From Bremia lactucae (lineage: Eukaryota; Oomycota; Peronosporomycetes; Peronosporales; Peronosporaceae), in the NCBI RefSeq assembly GCF_004359215.1, contig NW_027152062.1, positions 960,614-1,024,613 of the forward strand: a stretch of DNA of 64,000 nt. The letters run 5' to 3'. The translations under genes were made by a program, and so were the position numbers. Below the pieces are notes generated by a model that saw only the letters and a program-made list of their open reading frames with translations, searched no databases and was not told the origin of the DNA. This document shows positions 52,893-62,061 of the stretch, one piece after another; the stretch's first letter is position 1; each line of letters starts with the position of its first letter.

Positions 52893-53940
52893 ATGCATCC
52901 TTTCCCAGCACAATGGCCCTGACGGATGCAGCTCGCGAATTCGCTCATGCAGAAGGATATGCTGTGTCTACCCTAAATTCCGACAAAAAGAAGATTATTT
53001 TGTAATGCGATCGACGTGGTACCTACCTGCAAAGGGCAGCAACATGACTTGAGTTGCCGCGAAACTCTGCGAGCCGATTGACTAATTGCCCGTTTCGTCT
53101 ATCAGGGCGTCTACCAAGCGATAACAGCTTGCAACTGCGAACTTTTCATAGGGAACATAATCATGAACCTTCAGACAACATAAGTAGTCATCCGACTGCC
53201 TGACGCTTTCAATCAGAGCAAAATTTGTTAGTACAAAAACTTCTTAAGGCTGGGATTGCGCCGAAAGAAATTGTCACAACCCTACGCCAAATAGATCCCA
53301 GCACAAAAGCAATAGGAAGGACAATCTACAACGAGCGCCAGCGGTGCGAGCAGAAGAGCTTCGCAATCGTACACCACTGGACGCTCTATTTGACATTCTG
53401 CATCATGCAGAGTGGGTTTATAGGTGTGAAAGATGATTATCATCATCTTTTCACACCTATTCTATGCCAGCCAAAAATCTGTGGAACTCCTTTACAGACA
53501 TCCATACGCTTTGGTGGCGGACTGCACCTAGATAGGTGCAGTCCACCACCAAAGCGTAAGGATATCTGTGATCGATTCATAATGCCGGATCCTCCATATC
53601 ACTGGTGTCACAAGCTTCAACACTTCCTCCCAATTGCTATTGCTTTCATCAGGCATGAACGTGAAGCGGACTACCTTTGGGCTCTCGATCAACTGCCACA
53701 GACAATCACAACAGACCGAGAATTTGCCCTAAAGAATGCCCTGAAATAACATTTCCCACCTCAACCCATCTTCTATGCGTTTAACATATTTAAAAAAACG
53801 CTCTAGCAAATTGTCGTAAGTTTTTTGGACCTGGGGATGACTGGAATAAATTCGTGAAGAGTCGGACAGATGTAATCTATTCGAAATCAGAGGAAGTGTA
53901 AATCAATCTCATGATAAGCATGCACTCAACATATACTGCA
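52893..53940 (+). pseudogene. FAR1-type MULE transposase
   Basis: Plus-strand from ATG 52893: LTDAAREFAHAEGYAVSTL, SGRLPSDNSLQLRTFHREHN (FAR1/WRKY-type zinc region with the HxH end), then LLKAGIAPKEIVTTLRQIDP and IYNERQR (53225-53345), RNRTPLDALFDILHHAEWVY, VKDDYHHLFTP in another frame, DYLWALDQLPQTITTDREFA (second catalytic Asp, about 53670-53725) and LKNAL, then KFFGPGDDWNKFVKS-like residues. Two hairpins (53425-53562) replace the part where the first catalytic Asp (D-x-TYKTN) should be. Stops and frameshifts throughout. The 3' end is vague (about 53940). Confidence 0.75.
53425..53562. repeat. Two adjacent hairpins inside the MULE transposase
   Basis: Hairpin 1 (53425-53460): AGGTGTGAAAGATGAT and its complement ATCATCTTTTCACACCT, 4-nt loop. 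Hairpin 2 (about 53506-53562): arms TACGCTTTGGTGGCGGACTG and CACCTA against TAGGTG and CAGTCCACCACCAAAGCGTA, loop GATA, one mismatch. 45 bp lie between them. Confidence 0.85.
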
Positions 53941-53999
53941 CTGCCTAACATGCTGGCCTATCCGGATACCACCTGTCTGACACATAAAAATTAATTTAT

Positions 54000-54672
54000 T
54001 TACGCATACACCAGGAATTGCATGCATTTTGGCCACGTCACATCATCGAGAGCTGAAGGGCTTCATCATATGTTAAAGAGCTACATAAGTGTTCCGGAAA
54101 AAACTTGGGTGATGTACAAACTCGCGTAGCTCATGCTGCTTAAGCCCAGATTGAAAATCTTGGTGTTTAGCTGTCGTAGGAGCGAATGCAAGTCATGCAC
54201 AAACACAGAAAATCCCTTTCTTTGCTGTAGTGCGCCGCATTTCAATATACGCACTAGGAAAATGCTTTGAGCTATGAGTTATCTGAAGATCCTACCAATG
54301 CCACCATAACCTGTTCAGTTGCGTGTAATTCAAGAATGGAATACCCTGTCAGCATCAAATAATCTGCTTTTCTAAGAAGTGGCCGCCCTCTCACTGTTAA
54401 GAGTTTCCACCATTAATGGCGCTTGGATGCAGCTGCGCCTGCAGCCATGCCTGAAGTGGGTAGACAAAATGTTGCCACCATATTAGAGGCTGTCAAAGAA
54501 CGTTACAACATGGTGGAGTATCGCCATCAAGAAACCATTATGGGAACAGCTACGATAAATTGCAGTCTGGATGATATGGCTCCAAGAATTCTGTCCCTTA
54601 GCGTACTCGTGGTCGCTCAACTGGATCTAGACCGTCACAAAAAATAATAATGTGCATCAATCATCAAGGCAA
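54000..54672. other. Unassigned, with a short plus frame
   Basis: A 74-residue plus frame at 54423-54647 (GRQNVATILEAVKERYNMVE) has no recognised family. It starts at a non-ATG codon and may be a transposon scrap. The rest shows nothing. Confidence 0.3.
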
Positions 54673-54674
54673 CG

Positions 54675-54925
54675 AGATCCATCTGAATTTGAGTTTGTTC
54701 AAGTAGCGGATTGCTCGAAACTTTGCATACAATCAGGTCAAAATGCACGCAGGTGCCCCATCGCTCAATCTCTGGCTCTTTTAAATAAGTCCTTTTATCC
54801 ATCTGAATTTGAGATTGTATAAGCAGCAATTCGTTGAAGACTTTGCAGTATTTGCAGGAATAAGGGTCACAATGCACGCAGGTGCCCTTAACGCCGAATA
54901 TCTGGCTCTTAAATAAGTATTTTTT
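54675..54925. repeat. Tandem duplication, about 125 bp x 2, coding on minus
   Basis: Two units, each with TCCATCTGAATTTGAG and GCACGCAGGTGCCC, about 85% alike. On minus both are open in one frame (54973-54635) and give a repeat of about 43 residues: GTCVHCDPYSCKYCKVFNEL / GTCVHFDLIVCKVSSNPLLE and IQSQIQMDK / EQTQIQMDL. No family recognised. Confidence 0.75.
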
Positions 54926-54949
54926 ATCCACTTCATCAACTTGCCATTC

Positions 54950-55160
54950 CACCCCAGCATTTGTTATTTCCACCCGTCATTATTTTTTCCACCCGTCATT
55001 ATTTTTTCCACCCCTTATTTGTCTTTTTCCGCCCATATAAATAAATATGCGAAGCGTTATACATAATGCTTCTGATTGGCTAATCGGAATCAAGTTGGCA
55101 GCGACGGTATTTTTTTGCATGGGGTGGAAATAACGAAATGGTGGGGTGGAAATAACATTC
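54950..55160. repeat. Cluster of TTTTTTCCACCC / GGGTGGAAATAAC motifs
   Basis: Left block 54953-55015 has three TTCCACCC units spaced 22-24 bp (CATTATTTTTTCCACCC). The right block 55121-55160 has two GGGTGGAAATAAC units in the opposite orientation. Together they form a short inverted arrangement around about 110 bp. Confidence 0.65.
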
Positions 55161-55217
55161 CCCTTTATTTATTATCTAAGTTCTTAATAGCAAAAGGTGT
55201 GTTGTGAATTGTACACT

Positions 55218-55243
55218 TCAACCGAAGTATGCCCCATTACAAT
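55218..55243 (-). repeat. End fragment of a Gypsy family C LTR
   Basis: CAACCGAAGTATGCCCCATT(ACA) matches 6043-6067 (CAACCGATGTGTGCCCCATT). Only the outer ~25 bp remain. Confidence 0.55.
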
Positions 55244-55979
55244 TTTATATTCCGTTGCATGGTTGCTACTCTGGCAAATTGCAGTGCACAATTTCGATTT
55301 GGCACAGCCATAAAAAATATGGTTTTCGGCACTTCATATGGTACGGATTCTTTATTCGATCAGGAGAATGATACTATGAATTCTGTAGGCTCTTATTTCC
55401 TCGATTTTTCGTTCCAAGTTGCTTAATTCTTCATGGAAGGTCCTGTCGCTGCGGATGCGCTCTTTGAGCAATAGTAATCAGGCAGCAAATAATAGGTGGG
55501 CGCGAGTGGGCTTTAATATATGCCCCGTCATGATTATTTAGTCCCCTTAAAAGTCTTGGCCCGCAAACGCTTGATTACTTACGCCATGAGCTATTTAGTG
55601 CTTGTACGTGCGCAAATAGCCCATGCTTTAGTAGGGTTGGCAATTGAGACCGTGAATGAGTCTAGCTAGTATCATGCATCTTTTTGTGAAGATGCTCAGA
55701 CTTGGAAAATGATTTTTATGACACTATCGCGTTAGAAGCTCAGCTATTTAAAATGAGACTTGTCGAACGCAAATCGTGTATAAGATTTATAAAAAGCCTT
55801 CCCATCTGGGAGGTTACCGGCATGACTCTTCCGTCTCGTGGAACAAGACGAGTATATTTTCACCGACCTTTCGACGGGCGTGTACACGTCGATAGCGGCG
55901 AGTATGCTAACATCATACGTTTCAATTGAGAAATATTAAATAACAATACTCAGATTTGTGACTATTTTTGAATAACGAC
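55244..55979. other. No supported gene
   Basis: Short frames at 55229-55426 and 55702-55929 show no domain and no copies elsewhere. Confidence 0.4.
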
Positions 55980-57713
55980 TACAGTATAACCTGTCTAAAT
56001 TAATAATGTTGGGACGCCCTTTCCTGATAAATTTAAAAAGTTTAGAATTTTAGACAGGTGTAGTATCCCACAGATAAATTAATTATTTCGCTTTTTTGGA
56101 GGGATGTGGTTATAAAAGAAAGGCCTCTCCCACAATCCCCAAGAAGAACTCAGCAGCGCATCAACAATGCCTCTGGGAGGAGCACGCCACAATGACGGAC
56201 GATGTCCGTGTGGCTCTCTGCAAACATTACACATAGAATCCCGCACTGATCTAGGCACAGCTTGTCAATTGACTTCAGGACAAATATCAGCTGGGGGTCA
56301 GCCAGGCGACGGTCTCCAGCACGCCGAAGAAGAAGGCAGACCATCTTCGACTTTCAGAAGACAGCAGTAATGTATTCACTGATGGAATCAGCTCTGCTGG
56401 CTTGGTTTAATGCCCATTCGGATCGTATCAGTCTTAGCGGAGACGTTGCCCGTGAACATGCAGAGCGGATTTTGGACCTTCTTTGTCCAGGACATGAACT
56501 ATTTCAGCTTTCCAACGGATGGCTGGAATCCTATATAGCTCTGAATGGAATCCGCGCCTATCGCAGTTCGGAGAGAGCGGCGCGATGGACATGGTTGATG
56601 AGGAGGATGCGCTTTCTCCCTTATGCGAGGTCCTCAATTAGTATAAATGGAAGAATATCTACAACATGGGTGAGACTGGCTTGTTCTATCGGATGCAGGT
56701 AAGCACTCTGCGAAGGACACCAAATTTTGTTATCTGGTGGCTAATGCAACTCTTCTGTTTCAAGCTGACACTTCGCTTGCAACAGGGAGCTGAAGGGGTG
56801 AAAGCAAACAAGGAATAAATGTGACTGTCTACTGCAATGGTGATGGGTCCGACAGAGGCCCCTATGGATCATTGGCACTACGCCACTTCTCGCTGCTCCC
56901 GCCATGTCAATCTCCAGAACCTTGGCTATCAGTATCGCAGCAACAAGAAGGCCTAGATAACACAAATTATCATCTTGGAGTGACTGAGGGACTTCGATGG
57001 GAGAATGGCAAACCGCAAGGTGCTGCTGATCCTGGACAACTGCAGTGCACACGTCCTGCTTGCTGATCTGTCGCAGCGAATCGCAATTCGCAACACGACA
57101 ATCTACTATATTTCGCCCAACATGACGTCGAAGCTTCAGCCGTGCGACCAGGGTATCCTACGCAACCTCAAAGCCTACTAGGCGCAGCTTCTCCCGTATG
57201 CTCCTTCAGGATCTCGACAATGGTGTCGTTGAGCCGGCAAAGATAAACATCTTTCATGCTATCTAGGTGTCAGTCTCAACTTGGTCTAACGATGTCCGCA
57301 TTGAGACCATCCATAACTGTTACCGGCATTGCAACATCCGGTCAGAACCAGCTGATGCTGCACCAGTCCTAGAGGAGCAGTGCCTTGACAATGAAGTCAT
57401 GGTGGAGATGGAACATCAGATTAGACGCTTCAGGTATCCTATCGTGATGAACATCCGCAACCTGCTAGACTATCCTACCGAGCGGATCACATCATACATT
57501 CCAGACGTGGATGAAATCATTGAGGACCACCTCCCGACTCAGCCTGAGGACGAGCAGGAATCGCTGTCGTAGATGCTCAGAAAGCACTCGAGTTGCTTGA
57601 GACAATCTGGCTGCAACAGGATGGCGGCGCGCTGGGTTTTCTCAAGTCCGTACAGCAGATGAAGGACAGCGTTGGAGCAATCCGCACAAACCAAATCGCT
57701 CAGCCTGACATAC
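55980..57713 (+). mobile_element. Tigger/pogo-type DNA transposon, degraded
   Basis: A left-end-like motif CAGTATAACCTGTCTAAA (55983-56000) is repeated inverted at 56052-56072 (TTTTAGACAGGTGTAGTATC). Then an IS630-Tc1-mariner superfamily transposase of the pogo/Tigger class follows. The right end is not identified; a solo LTR sits at 57714. Confidence 0.65.
56160..57640 (+). pseudogene. Tigger/pogo transposase
   Basis: Order on plus: N-terminal helix-turn-helix end DKYQLGVSQATVSS (56280-56320), CENP-B-type DNA-binding part (LEPLVLAWFNAHSDR-like region 56390-56560, WLESYIALNGI), YKWKNIYNMGETGLFYRMQ (56640-56698), where the usual DET is GET so the first catalytic Asp is Gly, then VLLILDNCSAHVLLADLSQR and NTTIYYISPNMTSKLQPCDQ (57020-57150), the DN and DQ catalytic block, and the C-terminal WSNDVRIETIHNCYRHCNIR (57280-57340). 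Frameshifts and stops at about 56700, 57062 and 57179. Confidence 0.85.
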
Positions 57714-58163
57714 TGTAACGGGGCACTACGACTTGAACTGCTTCAGTACAAGTCCATTTCGCACTGCCTCAGTTGCAAGTGGTGCCCTACATTATTTCAC
57801 GTACACTAGTACGTGCAGAGGAAGACTTCTCTTTAAGGCAACTAACTTAAAGAGGGTTAAATGAAAACTGTATTAATATAAGTAAGTATCTCTTCTATCT
57901 ATCTTGTAAATGCAAACCTAATTATAATCTAATACTAAACATGCAATTGAATACTTATCTGATCTTATCTGTATCTCTCTTTTGTTTATCTCTACAGCTG
58001 ATTAGTCTGCGAAATAGATAAAATGGTCTATACCTATTTATGGATAAGAATTTTGAACATAACTACATAGAGTAATATCCTCCAAATATTCTCTACGTTT
58101 TAGATAATATATTAATTAACAGCCTTTAAGTGTTAATTTCATGTAACGATACACCCCGTTACA
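57714..58163. repeat. Solo LTR, Gypsy family B, with 5-bp target duplication CATAC
   Basis: 450 bp TGTAACGGGGCACTAC to ACACCCCGTTACA, flanked by CATAC on both sides (57709-57713 and 58164-58168). No element interior adjoins it. Inserted at the C-terminal end of the Tigger transposase. Of all six family B LTRs this and 34541-34952 are the two with clear duplications. Confidence 0.95.
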
Positions 58164-59690
58164 CATACGAGATTTCTTCAGACGTGTTTAGTGCTTTCAA
58201 TTATTTTACAGTATCTGATTTTTTTCATCAAGAAAAATTATATGAATAATAAATTTAAAAAAAGGGACCTCAAATTGCATTTAATAATTAAATTACAAAG
58301 GTTTATTAATCATTAAATGTGCTCGATTAACGACGAAGTTAAATGAATAATTTAAGAATCTTATTAATTAACTCGGGATTTTCTTAAGACAGGCTCTTCT
58401 GTTCATTTCATTTTTCTACTTCAAATGAAAGGTAAATTTTGTCTGGCTCAATCAAATGTGAAACATTCTCAACATCTAGAGCTTCAAGCAAAAATTCTAC
58501 AGCATATCAGATTTTGCTCGTCACATAAATTCTAGCTGGGTATGTGAGCCAGCTTCGTGAAAGACGCATCATTTTTTCCCTGTCAAAACAACTATTTCTC
58601 TGCTTACAATTATTGGGTAAACTATTCCTACGAGGAAACAGCCTCGACTGTAACCAGTATGTAACATAGTCGCATGTTGAAAGAGAATTAACGCAAGACA
58701 AAGTTGTCAACACGCAAACACACAGAAGACAATCGCGATAATGCACATATATTGGATTGTTCATGCTTGAACTTTATATGGCGCAATAGTCCCGAGTCCG
58801 TAGGCTTACAATTCGTGCGATTGTAAGCTCGTTGGCTGCAGTGCGTCCTATATGTCGCAGCTGAGCCATAACATAGCAGGCTATCCTGACAAATACAAAC
58901 ACAGTTTCCTGTAAGCATTTTTTATTAAATATAAACAGTCCCGATCGTTAGCGCGAATGACTATTTTTTTGGTCAAAGCTAAACTTTATCGCCTATATTA
59001 CCAGGCTTTGGCTTCATAAAAGAGAAATCTACGGGGACGCGAGCTGGAGTAAGGGACCTCGAATAATCCAAGTGAAATATAATGATAATATCTATAGGTT
59101 ATGTAGTTTTACGCTAGAGTTGCCATATCGTGCGTCTGTCGTAAAGCCGTCAGCTGGAATAAGAACGAATCTTAGCAAATGTTTCTATCAATATAGAATG
59201 CACTGCACACCCCTCCCGACTAAACCGACTGAATGGGCCGCCAATCGAGCTCAGAGAGCGACCAAGTTTCACGCCAAATACGCACAAATCACGCGATCGG
59301 ATATTCCGCCGCTTGCCGTATGTATCAATTGGTCGAGACTGGCGCCGACAGCTGTTCTCGATGATTGCTTTTTCCAAGAACGTCGGTGCAGAACCAAGAC
59401 ATGTGTGTGCATGACACGGGCAACTCGCGAGTTTTTTACATCTGACTCTTATGCGGCTAAAGGCACAGTGCCGCACAAGCTCAAAATAACGACTCCTACA
59501 GTTTGCCTTGTCACGTGATCAACCTCGTTTTGAATTGATAGTGGCAAGTAAGTGGACTGCTATTGATTCCGGCAAGAGGGTTACGCAAGACTTTGGTGCA
59601 GGGAACAATAGAGCTGTTTTTATCGAACCTTCAGCGCAGATTCCAGGAAAGTTGCGCTGGCGTGACGCTTCGGGCTCCGGAGGCTGGACA
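58164..59690. other. Intergenic, no recognisable gene
   Basis: About 1.5 kb, AT-rich to 59000. Frames on both strands (for example 58507-58764 minus and 59072-59518 plus) have no domain. The last few hundred bases should include the promoter of the membrane-protein gene. Confidence 0.4.
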
Positions 59691-61604
59691 ATGCAGGTCC
59701 ACCGACGGTGGCTCAGATTCGTGCTGGTGGTACTGCTCATGAATTCACAGGCCAATGCACAGATTTTTGCAGTGCAAAGTCGCGATGGGGATCCAGAAAC
59801 GGTCTTGAATTTTAAAGAGGATCTCAATAATGGACGTGTTCCAACGTTGGCGACGCAACGACCAGAACGGCCATGGTTGCTTGACCAGAATGCATCGTCG
59901 GACTCGTCGGAACCAGCAGAGCCCTCGACACCGACGCCCGAGGTTTTAAAACCAACCGACGCACCAAGTACACGGGCGCCTTTGACAAGTGCTTCCCCGG
60001 GAGTGAATAATAAGGACGTAGATGCTACCGACAAACCTTTACCTGTTAACAAACCCGTCGATCCTGCAAAGCGCGACGCCAATCGAGACAAAGCGACTGG
60101 TGTGGTAAAGCCAAAGGACGAGACCACGGAGGTTACGTTTACAAGGTCCCCACTTCTTCAACAGACAGCGCCTGTGTCCGACGCCATCCCCACGGCTGAC
60201 AGCAATGCTAATTTTGACAAGCCAACCTCCAGTCCTCCAACTGAAGTTGAAATCAAGCCAGAGGAGTCGAAACCCGTGCCAAATGCACCACCGAAATCAA
60301 TTTCTTTAAAAGTGAGGAAACAAATCATCGATCCCGAGTCTGGATCGGACGACGATGCCAGTGTAGGCTCTAAAAGTGATTTAAACGAGACCCAACAGAC
60401 TTTGAAACCTCCTACGAAGAAGGATGCCAGTACGATTCAAGAGACTCTCGAATCAAATACAGTCGATTTAAAGACAAGTAAAACAAGTGACAAGACTACG
60501 AAACAAGACAATTTATCCGACAATGGTACGGATTCAAAGCAAGAAGCAGATACGTCGCGATCATCTTCGTCGTCTGGATCGCCGTCGGCCGCGGCGTCCG
60601 TATTAGCTGATGCAGCATCGAATGCCACGAGTACTGCATCAAATACGTTAATGCTTGGTTTAATGATGGCAGGCGCGATTGCGCTTGTGTTACTGGTCGC
60701 CCTCTTTGTATACAAGAAAACCAATCAACTGGTCCAAGACGACGACCCTGGTCTTGAAAGAGGACGTCACGATCACACTCAAGGCGTGGCTCAAGCGTCA
60801 ACAGTGGCGGCAAATTATCATCAGAATCACAACATGTCGCCAACAGGGTTTAGTGACGACAATTACCCGCCAAATCCTGGCAATAGCCAATTCGATCAGG
60901 AGCCTTACGATCACGATGGAGGTCGACTTACGTACAATGATCCAAACCTCGACATGTTGACACCACGAAGCCAAATCGCTTTAGCGCATTCTCAAATGTC
61001 CTTGCCACCAATGGCGCAAACAAATTCTTCACACGGTACGAGTCAGTATTCGCAATACTCGTCCCAGTCGTCGTCGTTTTATGGTCAAAGTATGTATAGC
61101 TCTGGTCACTCGGGGAATCACTTTCAATCAAAGTATGACAGTCGACATCGAGAGGATCTTGCTTCCGAGGACGAGAGCGATTTTGGGGGCGATTCGATTC
61201 AAGATCTGTCGAATGGATGGCATGGAATGGGTCAAAAAGGGTCGAAAAAGACGACAAAGCGACCGGATTTGTCTTTGGACGAGTCGTTTTTTGAACCCAA
61301 AGACTCGCGATCGACGTCAGCAAGTGATTATCACGGCCAAACGCGCTTTCAAGCGTCCGGCCAGACAGAATACCGCATGTCCACGGCAGATGAGAGCAGA
61401 TATATGGGCGACGAGAGTTTTGCGGCCACGAATAGTAATTACGACCAGAGCCACTACAATGGCGACCCGAGTTTTCAAAGCAGCGGCTTTAGCGAGTTTG
61501 AGGCATCTGGTGCACCCCGCCGACGAGGGGATAGTAGCAATCATGACGCGTCTTCGTTTTATCGGACCAAAGATTCTCGATTTACGGACGCTTCATACTA
61601 TTGA
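59691..61604 (+). CDS. Secretory-pathway single-pass membrane protein, Ser/Thr/Pro-rich
   Basis: 637 residues. The ATG at 59691 is chosen because it gives a signal peptide MQVHRRWLRFVLVVLLMNSQ with cleavage near ANAQ (about residue 24); the frame is open 183 bp further upstream but from a TTG. The ectodomain (25-319) is rich in Thr, Ser, Pro, Lys and Asp (SSTPTPEVLKPTDAPSTRAP-like) and looks disordered and O-glycosylated. One transmembrane helix (about 320-343, LMLGLMMAGAIALVLLVALF) is followed by YKK. The cytoplasmic tail (344-637) is rich in Ser, Tyr, Gln, His and Asp, with repeated SYMGDESF/YNGDPSF-like units near the C-terminus (61400-61590). No known domain and no RXLR motif. The layout suggests a cell-surface sensor or wall-linked protein; this is inference. 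Confidence 0.85.
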   Translation: MQVHRRWLRFVLVVLLMNSQANAQIFAVQSRDGDPETVLNFKEDLNNGRVPTLATQRPERPWLLDQNASSDSSEPAEPSTPTPEVLKPTDAPSTRAPLTSASPGVNNKDVDATDKPLPVNKPVDPAKRDANRDKATGVVKPKDETTEVTFTRSPLLQQTAPVSDAIPTADSNANFDKPTSSPPTEVEIKPEESKPVPNAPPKSISLKVRKQIIDPESGSDDDASVGSKSDLNETQQTLKPPTKKDASTIQETLESNTVDLKTSKTSDKTTKQDNLSDNGTDSKQEADTSRSSSSSGSPSAAASVLADAASNATSTASNTLMLGLMMAGAIALVLLVALFVYKKTNQLVQDDDPGLERGRHDHTQGVAQASTVAANYHQNHNMSPTGFSDDNYPPNPGNSQFDQEPYDHDGGRLTYNDPNLDMLTPRSQIALAHSQMSLPPMAQTNSSHGTSQYSQYSSQSSSFYGQSMYSSGHSGNHFQSKYDSRHREDLASEDESDFGGDSIQDLSNGWHGMGQKGSKKTTKRPDLSLDESFFEPKDSRSTSASDYHGQTRFQASGQTEYRMSTADESRYMGDESFAATNSNYDQSHYNGDPSFQSSGFSEFEASGAPRRRGDSSNHDASSFYRTKDSRFTDASYY

Positions 61605-62061
61605 GCGACTTACGAGTCCTGACCAATTTTAATGTCCCTCAAAAGTTTGTCCATGGTTGTGTGTAAACCTACGGATGTCTGTCAAAATGGAATTCAAATT
61701 AATTTATACTTTTGGCGATTGTATTCCTGTAAATTTGTATTTAAATTGCGAATTTTTCATTGTTCGTGAAAAACAAATTAATATATAGATTGAAAGGTTT
61801 TCTTTAAAAAAAATAAAAACAACCGACTGATGTGATGTACACCAAGTGCGTCCGATCTCGTTCCGCAGTGGCAGAGACATCCTCGCCCCTTGGCAGACCT
61901 TGCAACTCTTCTTTGGCTCGTTGTTACGCCTCGTGGGGCGCGTTTAGTACGCAAGTGCCAATTCTTTGCAACGTATTGCAAGATTCAGTATCAAACCGCC
62001 GAATCTCTCGTGTTGCCACGAGTAGATTTAATACCGAGAACATCACGCTAGAAGACGCGCC
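61605..62061. other. Intergenic
   Basis: 3' end of the membrane-protein gene and upstream region of the phosphatase gene. AT-rich 61720-61830. No gene seen. Confidence 0.4.

Noticed and set aside
59072..59518. 148-codon plus frame upstream of the membrane-protein gene
   Set aside because: No domain, no start with a plausible context and no copies elsewhere; its end overlaps another frame.
59519..60127. 202-codon minus frame opposite the membrane-protein gene
   Set aside because: Shadow of the plus-strand coding sequence; the plus frame has a signal peptide, a TM helix and sensible composition.
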